Positions 1 through 12,200 of a DNA stretch of 64,000 nucleotides are shown piece by piece; the stretch's first letter is position 1; every line of letters starts with the position of its first letter. A model generated the notes under the pieces. That model was not told where the DNA came from and searched no databases. It saw only the letters and a list, made by a program, of their open reading frames with translations. A program made the translations under genes and the position numbers. This DNA is from Magnolia sinica (Eukaryota; Streptophyta; Magnoliopsida; Magnoliales; Magnoliaceae): the NCBI RefSeq assembly GCF_029962835.1, contig NC_080582.1, positions 14,888,032 to 14,952,031 of the forward strand, written 5' to 3'.

Positions 1-300
1 CCAAGGTTAACGAAGTTTACACTGGTGAGTTTGGTACCTTAGGTTCAAGCAATAGCGTCCATACATGGTGAACATACATCGGGTCAATCGGGTTACTTGA
101 CGAGCTCGACTAGTACGAGCATACGTCGAGATGATCAACATGAAGTGTGTAAGCACTCCGTGTGGCCTAACCACTGTCGACAAACTCCATACGACTCGGA
201 TTCCTCAAATACATTTGTTGTGGCGAAGCTAACTCAACCACTCCGTGCTTTTTAATTCATAATTAGGATTCTCTGACATATGAGAAGTAACATAGTATGT
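1..300. repeat. Possible gypsy LTR relic at the window edge
   Basis: The wording around 'catcgggt ... gtggcctaaccactgtcgac' distantly resembles a segment of the LTR-like element at 40024-43522 (near 41170-41215). The similarity is weak and by eye; the element would run off the window. Confidence 0.25.
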
Positions 301-2145
301 AAGATAGTAGCTGCACTTTGATGTTTTATTCTTTTAAAATCCTATAATGTATATTTGTATTTGAAACTTGTATATTTGATGTAATTGTAAATAATACATA
401 ATGGAATAATTTTTTTTGAGTTGCTCTATTATAAACACTACCAACCATTTTTTTTAAAAAAATTAACATTCCACCTATCACATCCCAAAGGTAGAGTCAT
501 AGCCTAAGCTCCGTTTTTGAAGTGTGACAAATTTAGTATTTCAAAATTCTCTAATTGCTTTGCTTGTTATATATAATGGTTTAGTCCCAAAATTACAGCT
601 GGGGCTATGTTCTGTTTTCGGGGCATGACAGATTTGGTATCTCAAAGTTCTCGACTGCTTTGATTATTACATGTAATAGGGCTGAAAATTCAGTGCATCA
701 ATTAAACTTTTTCTTGAGCTTTCTAGTATGCGTTACTTGCCATGCTTCAAGTTTTATAGACATGCATACAGGTAATTTTTTACTATAAACACGACCTTCC
801 ATTCATCTTTTTTTTTTCGACCCAAACAAAACTTACCTTACCAATCAAGACCTCTACTTGTACGAACAAACCAATAAAGACGAAAATACCTTTACTTTTT
901 CAGCTGCTTTTATTTGAAAACCAGGAGTAATTTCGAACCTCTTCCTGTACCCTAAAAATATACTTTCGTAACATAAGTTTTCGGCCGTTCATAAAAAAAA
1001 ATGCATAAAAGGTAAGCGTCAACAGTGCTAATTTTTTCGATGCATACTGAGGAATTATATGATTCGGTTCAAGAGAAAATGAATAGTTTGCTGCTGCACA
1101 GGATTCTTTACAGGTTGATCTCAGGTTTGGTGATCCAGACTGTTGTTCGGATGGGCCCCACTATGGATGTGGCATACCCCGAAAATCTCCTGGAATCGAG
1201 AATCCTAACTCGTGTATCCGTAGCCAATTGAACATATGGATAGGAGTAGATAAAAACGATAGCCCACATTCAACACAAAGACGTGCGAAGCACCTTTGCT
1301 TGGAGTTTACAGATGACCAACTGCCAATTGCATTCCATCCAACGGATACAATCGCCTGGCAGGTGAGAATTTTGAAACATGGGCCATCCATGAGTCCCAT
1401 GGGATGAACGGTCCCGATTGACACATCTCCTGCCTTTTCTTCTTTTTTTTTTTCCATTTATAACAGGGCATATGGTTCAGTCCAAACCATTGATGAGCCC
1501 TTACGCATGGGTTTTCTTCTAGCCAGCATCTTTGCACAGTATACATGGGTTTTCAATTCCGATATGTGGATCCACGCCTCGAAGATCTCCCTGCTAGCAC
1601 AATCTTCACCCTTCTATTTGCGGCCATGCCAGTAGAGACGGTCGGGATCTAAGTACAAATGATCCACATTCATCTGAAAGCATCCTGACATTGGTTTCTG
1701 GGATCTTCCCACCAGCTACACATTTGGTTCATGCCCCATCCACAATGGAACTCAACAAATCAATGGTCTGGATTAAGTAAGGATGGGCCCCACTTATCAG
1801 AATTGTAAACTGACTGTATACCATGCAAAGATGTGTGCCACACCATATAATTCATCTTTCTGGGTTCTGGCAATCCATCTACAAAACTGTCCAAAACCAT
1901 GGACCACAAGCAGTACTATCCAAAATCACCCTTCATCTTGTGACCTTCAAGCAGCAGTAAGTGAGAAAGCATATGACCCATTGCGCATGTGGGCCCATGG
2001 TTCAATAATCCAGACCATTGGTGTTCGTGTCCCACCGCAGATGCAGGTGGCCTCAATTTGTGGCCTATAGATAAACAGTTAAAGAAATTAAAGACGACAA
2101 GGGCCCTCATTCAAACTGGAATCTTCCACTCTGGGATATGGCAAT
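301..2145. other. Intergenic, downstream of the WIT gene
   Basis: This stretch is AT-rich and has no convincing reading frame. Pieces near 1130-1250 ('gtgatccagact...gggccccact') recur near 18750 and 59660, so they belong to a dispersed repeat family. No poly(A) signal for the WIT transcript was identified. Confidence 0.5.
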
Positions 2146-2723
2146 TAGAGCTGTACATGAACCTAGTTAGCTTAATTTTCGAGCCGTGGGTTCCGGTCCT
2201 TGCCCGAGTGGTAGACCATGAGGAGTTTTAACACGAAGTCTTGGGTTCGAAACCCATAGGTGGTGAAATCCCACTACAGCGTGTGTGGGTGTGTGGCTGG
2301 TGCGTGTAAAAAAAAAAAAAAAAAGAAGTGCCGTGTTGAGCTGATTTTTTGAGCTCAAAACTTTACTCAAACTTGACTTGGTTTGAATCGATTCAACTCG
2401 GATCAAGTTCACTTACTATAAATATTTTGTAAATATTTATATATTTAAATAAATTATAAATTATATATATTATAATATATATTATATATTAAAAACCTTA
2501 AAACCTAAACTCGAACTCAGCTTGAAGGCTCCAACTCAAACTCGGCTCGAAAGAGTGAGCTCCAGCTCGGCTCGAGCTAGCCCGAGCTGTTGACTGAGCC
2601 GAGCCAAGCTGGCCAATCAGGCTCAAAGACCGAGTCAAGCCTAGTTCGAGCTGGGTTAGTTTGTTGGCCAAGCCAAGCCGAGCTGGACCAAGCTTGACTC
2701 AGTTCGGCTCGTGTACAGCTCTA
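2146..2723. mobile_element. hAT-like MITE ('TAGAGCTGTACA' family) with a SINE inside
   Basis: The ends TAGAGCTGTACATGA and TCGTGTACAGCTCTA are inverted and match the family of 10101-10978 and 55036-55340. The body is rich in GAGCTCGG/CGAGCC words. A SINE interrupts it at about 2187-2324. A clear target duplication was not found for this copy. Confidence 0.6.
2187..2324 (+). mobile_element. tRNA-derived SINE, family A, copy 1
   Basis: An A-box-like GCCCGAGTGGTAGAC and a B-box GGGTTCGAAACCC are followed by a conserved AGGTGGTGAAATCCCAC body and a 17-nt A tail. It sits within the hAT-like MITE. Flanks share only a short GCCGTG. Confidence 0.75.
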
Positions 2724-3028
2724 AATTGGCAGTCTCCATCCACGGTGGGACTGAAGGGATCAATGGTCCTGATTAAGGGACCATGGGCCCCCCTAGTCAG
2801 AAATGATGACCCCAGACACTGTGCAAAGATGCGGGCCACACATCATAAAATTCCTCAAACCAGATATTCCAAGTCGTCATGGGAAAAGAATGAAATTTTA
2901 CAACAAAAATCAAGAAACTCATCAAAGAAGCCTATAATATGTACAGAAATCACATCCCAAGCCAGCAAAGGTGTGTGAATCCGCAGGTACATTCCCTGCA
3001 GTTGGGTGATGAGAACTCATCTCAACTG

Positions 3029-3244
3029 TCAAATGGGCCATGTTTCTTGTTGAAACAGATATACAGCAAGCACTGAAACTAATACAACGAGAAGTGCGAT
3101 AAAAACGTACTTTGAATTAAGCTGCCGCACCTCTATTGTCCTTACTGTCTCTTGCTTGGATCCCAAGCCTGGAGTATCCACTGTTGAAATGGTGGGCCCC
3201 ACTTCAGTTACATGCGGTGGTGCATCTTTTGCAAACTTGTCTAC
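3029..3244 (-). CDS. WIT1: WIT coding exon 4 (tail anchor)
   Basis: This terminal exon encodes 71 residues from VDKFAKDAPPHV to ETWPI-stop. Acceptor TTATCAG|GTAGAC precedes it. It carries the conserved-looking RTIEVRQLNSKYVF run leading directly into the single membrane segment, then a short lumenal tail, as expected for a tail-anchored nuclear-envelope protein. It lies 10.5 kb from exon 3. Confidence 0.88.
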   Translation of the reverse strand, partial: VDKFAKDAPPHVTEVGPTISTVDTPGLGSKQETVRTIEVRQLNSKYVFIALLVVLVSVLAVYLFQQETWPI

Positions 3245-6200
3245 CTGATAACAACACATAAAATGGGAGCAGATCTCAGCATCAATCAAGATGGGTTATT
3301 CGGGTTTTGATTTTATATGAAAGAATCTGAATTCAAAAAAGTAAGATGTTTTGGCTTAGAAGGATGCCACTCTTCAATCAGCATTATCTCCTCTCCTGCT
3401 TGAAACGAAATAGATTGGGTGACTCCAATCCGATTTTATTTGAGTGTAACGAAATTTCGTAGTAGGAAGATACCAAGATGCAGATGGAAAACTAATAATG
3501 TTGAACGGCAGAAAAGAAACTAGAGTCCACTTTGTTTTGCAAGTGAATTTTCCATGAAAATTTAGAAGGTTAACAGTCAAACCGTGAGATCTGTCTTTCA
3601 TAACCGTGGAAATCCCCATGGATTAGCTTTTCGGTGAGGAAATCAACTTGGTCTGTTTTTGAGGAAAGCATTATAGTTACAACGAAACCCAACCATTGTA
3701 GATAGCAATGCTGTTGGACCCGTTCATTGGAGCTGGCATTGGCAAAGGCTCTTCTGGTCTTTGGGCCTGTTTGGATTGGTGGAATCCAAAATGTAACCAT
3801 AGAAAAGAAAACATTTTCTGCTGATTGCTACAATGAAGGAACCTGTGGAAAATTATTTTCATATGCATGGTTTTACTCAAAAAGTGAGTGTTTTTCTTTT
3901 CCTCCAAAAAACTTGATTATCTTCATTTCTACTTTCTGAGAGAGATTTCACATTTTGACCATTCCATATTTCCTCACAAATCATGGAAACTAAAACAAAT
4001 GACCATTTGTTTTCCTTCCCAAATATACTTTCTAATTGCTAAAATCCAAACATGACCTAAGATCATGTTATTGCCTCTCCCTCCCTCCCTCCATTTGCAA
4101 AAGGTTAATATTTTTGTTGCGAAAATCTAAAACCTTTTTCAATTATATCAACATTTGAATGCACAAATTGACACGAAGTGAAGATTGTGGGAATAAACAA
4201 TCATGAGATCTTTGGATAAAGTTGTGAGAGCATAAAAACAACAAAGGGATAAACAATTCGAATCCATTTCTCAAGGTTTGAATCGACGAGCAATGAAGAA
4301 AAATCAAATTATTTAAAAAAAATCCATTAATAGTCCATCTCTTAATTCTCTTTCAAAAAACACTTATATAGTTGTTAAGATTGAAATTTGGGAAGTCCTC
4401 GCACACCAGGCTTGCAGGCTGCACGCCACTATGCTATGCCGCGCACCTGTGTGGAAGAAGTTGCTATGTTTCTATGTGAAAATGTCAACTCGCACACCCT
4501 TCCAAGAGGGAGCATGACCTGTCTAGAATACTTCAGCAACCATCCACTCACACGCACCCAGCCAGTGGGGAGCGAGGTGTGCTTTGAGGAGGTGAATGCT
4601 CTCCAGAGAGTGCAATATCCATTGGCTTTCAACTGATGGGAAGTTACAAGTTGTCCAACTAGCTTTCAACATGTGGGCAAAACCATCATTTGAGTGGGAA
4701 CGGCCTAACAGCCTTTTAGGCGGGAAATAACAAACTTTTGGAGGGAAACATACCCCCAAAGAATGTAAATACCCTGTTGGGTCCTCATTTACAACACGCA
4801 TACACTCACATTTGAATCTTTCCGGGGAATTGTTGGTCGTAGTTTGAGAATTTCTGTTTCCTTCTCCTCACCCAATGCGATCAAGACAAGTATGGAAGAG
4901 TCCAGGGACTCAAATCTTTTTCCTAGAAGGCACCTCGAGCACCTACCTGAATATACCCAAGGGGTGTGCACCTTCTCCAGGGCCCTTCAAGATAGTCCAT
5001 GCTCTTGATCAAGATGTCTCTAGAGAGGTAGCACACTGTTCCTAGCTCCTTCAGAGAGGCCTTATGGCTGTGAAAGTGCAATCCAGCAGTAGGCTTTGCA
5101 CCTGCCCCCTAAACTAGCTTAGGCCAGCCTCTGATTGCTCCAGTGCTAAGGCATTGCAGATAACAACCTTGTTACTACTAGTCACACACCATGGTTCATA
5201 CCACCCTCTGAGCTAGATAAGGCCAGTCTCAAACTACACCGAGGGGTCGCGCTCCCCCTTAAAGGAGTTGCACTCCCTACTTAATATGCAGTTCTAATGC
5301 ATTCTCTTCATCATTTTGGCATATGAGACCCCTGACAATGCTAGAATGATCATGCTTGTGTATGTCGCAACTCGCAAGGCTACATGGCTATCCAAAGAAA
5401 ATTCCTCTCAGGACACACGATACACATCATTTGTTAGTATTTGATGCCCAACTAGCTATATGAGACACCTAATTGCCAAGGCCACCAGTACCTTAGCCTG
5501 CTCGATGATCTGGAATCTCTGAAGATGAAGGACTATAGATTAGGACTTCACGCATCATTTGCATCAACTAGTCTATACCATGTAACATATTAGTTTTCCC
5601 TGATTTTTATCTTTTAATCAAGGATTATCCCCAGGGAGTGTAATTAAGGGCCTGTATAGGACCATAAACCAGATTGTATTTTGTTCCCAAATTAATGAAA
5701 GCATCTTGATAGGCCACGTTTGGGAGCATATCTTTACAGAATTAATAATATCAAAACCTATCATAAGTTAGAAAATTCTTGTCGACAATAGTCTTCTAAA
5801 AACAATAAGAATCTGATGTAGTCTAGGGTGGGACCCAGCCCACACATTAAAGATCCATATGTTTAGAACCCTTGGCTACTAAATGGGCCCCACTTCGACA
5901 TGCATGAAACTAGGAAGACTAAAAGGTTTATTACACAAGTGTTTAGCAGGTTTGTTTGCAATCTGCAGCTTTCATGACCAGGTAGGTGAGGGAGTCCAAA
6001 GAAGGCGAAAGTTAGGAATTATGAGAGGAGAGAGGAGGTGGAGCTTAAGACTCTTGTTTTAAATGGGAAACTTTTATGGGCCACACTAGTAGCCATTGGT
6101 TGAGAAGGGAGTACAAAGAAGGTGAAAAGAAAGGAATTATAAGAGGTGGCAGTGCTTATTGCTTGGATAGGGGGGAAAAGTTTGTTCTGCTTCGTGTGTT

Positions 6201-9200
6201 GGAATGGAAGTATGAGGAATCTATTGCATGCTTGTTTCTAGGTGTAGGCCCATGTTCCCAACATTTTGGAGTGGCTTGGGTGCTTAAGGTAGGTAAAGGA
6301 CCATAATAAAGGGTGATCATGTGGACCATTCTCTCGTAAGGCAAACATTCTTTTCGGAAAATGTCACCTTTTGCCATCTTCTTCTTCTTCTTTTTATTTT
6401 TTTATTTTTTTTTTTTATTTTATTTTATTTTATTTTATTTTTTGATTTTTACACATGCACTCACCACACACCCGCACACGCGATAGTGGGATTTCACCAC
6501 CTATGGGTTTCGAACCCAAGACCTCGTGTTGAAACTCCTCAGAGTCTACCACTCGGGCAAGGACTGGAACCCGACCTTTCGCCATCATCTGCAATGCATG
6601 GGGAGGAAGGAATGTGAGAACTTTTGAAAGCAAAGAATCCTCCATTGAGACCATCAAAAGGAAAAAAGGTGCAACTATAGCTTGTTGGGTTTATAATGAG
6701 ATTGGAATCCCATAGAGTTCTGAAAGTGGAGTTTTTTTACTGAAACAGGAGAACGCGCCAGGGATTCATGTTGTGCTTCCCTAGCCGTAGTTCTTCTGGT
6801 CTTCGCATGCCAGTTTTTGAGGGGTTTTCGCTTTCCTATTTCTTTGTAGTTTTAATTCGTTGCAGCTTATAGCTCTATCCAAGGCTGTCAATGTGTCCTC
6901 GGATCCATGAGTATCGGAGGGACCCAACTCAATTTAGATAGGTTTGGGTCCAATTCAATGTTACGTAACTCACCAACCCCCCAATGTTTTCGATCTGATC
7001 CATGGTTATGGGCCATTTGCAATCTGGATCACAATTTTTTGGTGATCCGAAAATTATGGTTCATCCTCCTAGCATGAACTTATAATATCAACGTAACTTT
7101 CACAATATAGAGATTTATACAATTATACTTTGATGTACACAACGACGTGTGTGAGTGCGCGCGCATGCATGTGGGATCTAATAGTATTCATCATTTTCTA
7201 TCTAAATTACAACATTAGTTTGTATAAACTATATTGCATTTGTATATACCTATTGTTTGTATTGGATTTACCCACATGATTCTACCCCTAGTAGTTCCAC
7301 CACCTTATTAGGATATCCTATATATCTAGAGATGGATCGATGGATTGTCCTCGTACATATATATGTATGTTACATGTAGACGAACAATACATATTCATAC
7401 ATAAGTATATTGCATGTAGATAAACAATACATACACACATGTTCATATAAAAAGTATGAAGATATCTATGAACGACGTCTATCAAACAATCTTGCAATAG
7501 ATAAGATTCTATTGTTAGTTGAGACAGCGGAATCTTCAACTCACTAATGAATATGAGATGTAGTAACTTTCCTATTAATAACACAAACATTATTCCCAAG
7601 TATTATTGTGTTACATCACTGACTTGAAGCAGAATAAAAGATAGTCAAAGATGGATGAAAATACCCTAACATTAAGCATGGGGTCCATTTATTTCATGAT
7701 AGTTGAATTACAGCAATCTTTAAGCCAATCATATTGGGTTCAATTTCACATAAGCAACCAGTTAACGGGTGATCTATCTAACAAAGTAATCCCAAGAAGT
7801 GCTCTGTTCTGGTGTTGGAATTAAATGATATAGAGGACACCATTCTTAGCTAGTCAACAATCTCATTGTCTTCTTTATAGACATGGTGAAAGGGAATTTT
7901 TCTTGCAGCTTACAGCATTCCATAGGATTTTGACACCATGGCAAACCAAAATTTTATAATATTAAAAAATTCTCAACCACATACCAGCCATCAAAAGGAA
8001 GGAAAATCCAAATGCCTTCCAATAATGCTAGCCTAATGGCTAGGAGTGCACATTTTTCATACTCAGTGTGGATGCCTCACAAATATCACTAAGATTTTCA
8101 AAATCTCAGCTGTTTTGAATTTATCATGATTTAATCATGAAATTCTTGCCATTTTAACGTAAAACTTATTTAAGAGTTAAGAAATTCATTTCTACCTAAA
8201 TATATGAATTTTTAAAAACACTTACTAATTTATAATAAATACTTTTTAATTTTTTTCAGTGAGATTTTTCCGAATATATCTTGAGAAAAACATCAAAATC
8301 TGAAAATCTCCTGAGAAAATCCCATGCCGAGAACGAGATGCCACTATGTTCAATAACAATAGTATGAATGTCGCCTCACAAAAATTGGTTAACTGTTGAG
8401 GGTCAAATATTGCATATTATCCCCCATTTATATCTTGGTTTTATGAACGTGATAATGCTTAATGTTCTATTTTACTCATGTTTGTGTTGCAAGGTGAATT
8501 TAAGAGCTTGGATTAAAAAGGGTGCTAAAAGCATGGATTTGATGCTTAAGAATCACCAAGGCAAGGGATGGATCTTAGGAGACCAAGATTGAAGAATTCA
8601 CATGCCAAAGATCCAAAAAAACGAAGTGAGAAATGAAGAGAATAAAATATTTGAAGTGAAGAAAAGGAATCCTGAAATTGTCCTGAAAATGAACATATTT
8701 CTGAAATTGTCCTGAAGAAGCATATTCTGAAACTTTGGGTCATTCCGTGAAATTGCGCAGAATAAAGTCTATTTTGGAAAACTGCATAAATTTGAGGCGG
8801 TTTCTAGAGTTTTCCAACTAGGCGCAAAAGTTGGAGTTCCACAATTATAAATAGGACTCCCTAGGATGTTCCTAGGCATCTTATAAGGTTTAAGGAGTGC
8901 AGCAAAAGTGTGGAGAAGCCGTCGCCGAGAGTTTTTCTTCCCTTTCCTTAGTTGTTTTTATGCTTTTCTTAAGAGATTTTAGTTCAATCATGTCTATGAT
9001 TGGCTAAACCTCTTATTTAGGGCTAAGAGGTGAAGCTTGTACCTTGATGGAATGTTTTCTATTATTTTGATTCATGTTTATGTTGAACTCTTTTTTATTC
9101 TCGTCTTAAGGAATACTTTCAGTTTTTAATAGTTTATTGTGACTCAAATTATAGTAGATCTGCAATAGCTTTGAGTATCTTCTTTTCGTGTATTGAGATT

Positions 9201-12200
9201 GTGAAATTAGAAAATCTTGTTGTTCACCATCATCTCATGGGCATGGTTGGGTGGCGGAATCCTTTCTAATCTTCATGATTCTTTTATGTTTGGCTATGAG
9301 ATTGGTATATCCTATTGTGAGCTATTGTTTCTTGGGCATGGTTTTGTGATGGAATCACTTTCAATTCTCACACCTCTCATCCATTGAGAATTAGGTCAAA
9401 GGAAGTTCAGATTTGGTTTTACTGAGATATCTTCCAATTGGATAAGATGAGACTCTGATTCCAGTTGTGTCCTTGAGTCAAGCATAGATTTCCTTGATCT
9501 CTACAAGTGGATCCTTGGAAACCCTAGTTCCCACCTTCGAATTCATAAGTTTCTAATTACACACTTTACAATTACTCCCTTTAATTACAGATTTAGATCC
9601 ATATCTTTTTCTAGTTCTACTTCTAGTTGCTTTCAGAATTCACATGAGATTAGTCCTTGTGGATTCGACCTCGGTCTCACCGAGATTATTACTACATCAC
9701 GACCTTACACTTGGGGTTGTGAACATTAACGAGCTTCAATTTGAGGTGGAAAAACACCAAAACCCATACTAGATTGCATGGGTTTAGGTATGCAAGTATC
9801 TTTTGGTTGCATGGGTCCTTGCTCTTGCTCCAGTGGTAGACTCTTAGGAGTTTCAACACCTGGTCAAGGGTTCGAGTACCCATAGGTGGTGAAATCCCAC
9901 TATGGCATGAGTGTGTGTGTGCGTGTTTTTTTTTTTAATTTTTTTTATTATAGAAGGGATACAAGTATCGTCTGGTTAACTATTTGATAGGGGAACATCA
10001 TGCCAACTATTGGGTGTCATGGCATGACCATGAAGCTCAGACACATTCTGTTTGGATGCTTGTGGATGCATGAGTGCAAATTACAACACAGTGGTTTTGT
10101 TAGAGGTGTACACGAGTCGAGCCGAGTCGAGCTTTGCCCAGCTCGTGCTCGACTTGGACTGCTCGAGTCTCGGCTCGTGCTTGGCTCGGCTCGGCCTTCG
10201 AACTCGAAACAACAACTCGTGCTCAGCTCGGCCGAGTTTGAGCAGAGTTCGAGTTCGCACAGATAATTTAAGAGAGAGAGGGAGAGGGAGAGCAGAAGCG
10301 TACAACGATGAGATCTTTGAGATTGCTGGATTCCAAGAGCTCGAGGACGTAAGAGAGAACCGGCCTGTTTGCGACGGGAAGAAGGGCATTTAGAACTTCT
10401 TGTTTTTTTTTTTTAATAATAAATAATACTAATTAAAAATAGAAGAAATTACTTTTAAAAAAAGGATTTTATTCTAATTTATTTAGAGAAATTGAAAAAA
10501 AAATTAAAAAGGGGGGAAATGAGAAAAGGAGGACCTTTGAAACAATGGGGTGTAGGTTTTTGGATGTGCCATCAGCGAGGACTACCACTTGCAAATCCAT
10601 CACGACTGATTGGAGAAGAAAGCTGAAAGAAAGAAGTGAAGAAGAAGAGCTTTTGAGGGGTTTTATGGAAAACGCTCGTAGACAGGAACCAAGGACAGGG
10701 ACATTAGAGGTTTTTGGATGTGCCACCAGGAGAGTTACTGATACTCTGGCAGTGTATGACGCTCGATACACAAGCACTTAGAGATTACTGAGTCGAGCCG
10801 AGTCGAGCCGAGTTCGAGCAGTATTCAAGTATTCGAGTCGAGCTGGGGCAAGATCGAATTCGGCTCGAACTCGTTTCGAGCTCTAAAAATCAGCTCAACT
10901 TGGTTCGAACTCAACTTCGTTCCGAGTCGAGTTGAGTCGAGTGAGCTACCGAGCTAACTCTACTCGTGTACAGCTCTAGGTTTTGCCAACACTTCTACAC
11001 TCATACGTAATGGGGAGAAGATCACTGTGAAGCCTATGAACATGAGTCCACATGGAAGATAGAGAAAGCAAAGTCCACATCGAAAGTTTTTCGTACAAAG
11101 GTAGGAATAAACAATGCAGCTTGGAGAAGGGGAAGAAGATCGATCCTACAGAGGAAAATGATTGCACGAAAGAGTAACAAAAGTGTGAAGTGGAAATGAG
11201 TCCAAAAATTTCTCCAAGAGTTCAATCAGGTGGTCCACATCACCAACTCCTTCTGGCATAGAAGAAGACACTAAGGGCCTGTTTGGACACTACAATTGTT
11301 CTGTCCCAGATAGGCTAATCCCAGACTCTCTCACCCAGACATCTCCTGGGACACATAATGGACAGTGGCACAAGTATGGAGTTTGAAGATGGGCATTGTA
11401 ACATGTAGCCAAAGCGGCATATATGCACACCCAGATCCATAGCTCAAGTGGTAGACTGAGTGAAAGATACCTCGCTTCAACACTGAGGTCTTGGTATCGA
11501 TTCCCTAGAGGGGGTGGCTAACAGTGAAGTGTGAACCGACAGTGGGTGTACTAACAAGCTAACAAAAAAAAAAAAGCGGCATATATGCACATTGGCAGAT
11601 GTGAAGTGCTTCAAGATTGACAGTGGCAAATGGCATATGTGGAGTGTTTGAACATGGAAGGTGGCACATGCGGCACGTGCTACATATTCCACATGTGGTG
11701 TACGTGTTCACATATCATGTTCCAACAGACACCCAAAAAGAGCACAACTTCTACACCACCTTTGTCGGGAGAAACTATCGCCTAAGGCATGCCAAAGTTC
11801 AGAACAATCTATCCATCTTTCTCTTGCTTCCCATGCAAAAACTGGGTTGACATGCTAGGAACAAGATGACCACCAAGTCAGCCTATTTGGGACAGAACAT
11901 TGCTTGCAACCAAATGGCCCCTAGAACAAAGTACGCTCATGGAAAAGGCATAACTAGATGGTGAGTTCTTTTCCAAGCCATGGGGAACTGATGCAATCAG
12001 CTTTACCATCACATTTCAAGTCAAGAGATGGGATCCATGATCTGTACATATTACAAAAGTGGGCTCAGATGCACATGCAGTCAGTCCGATCAGATTGGTG
12101 GGGGGGTCCACTGGAATTGTGGACCCCATATGTGTGCATTTTTCCACATGAGCTGATTATCTATACATGTGCAGTATTCACACATGTGAATTGTTCATCA

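Noticed and set aside
2187-2290. A functional tRNA gene suggested by the A and B boxes
   Set aside because: No cloverleaf forms and the segment has a SINE body, A tail and sister copies.
10000-10781. Several overlapping frames of 80-110 residues on both strands
   Set aside because: They fall in the CGAGTCGAG-rich hAT MITE and show no domain.
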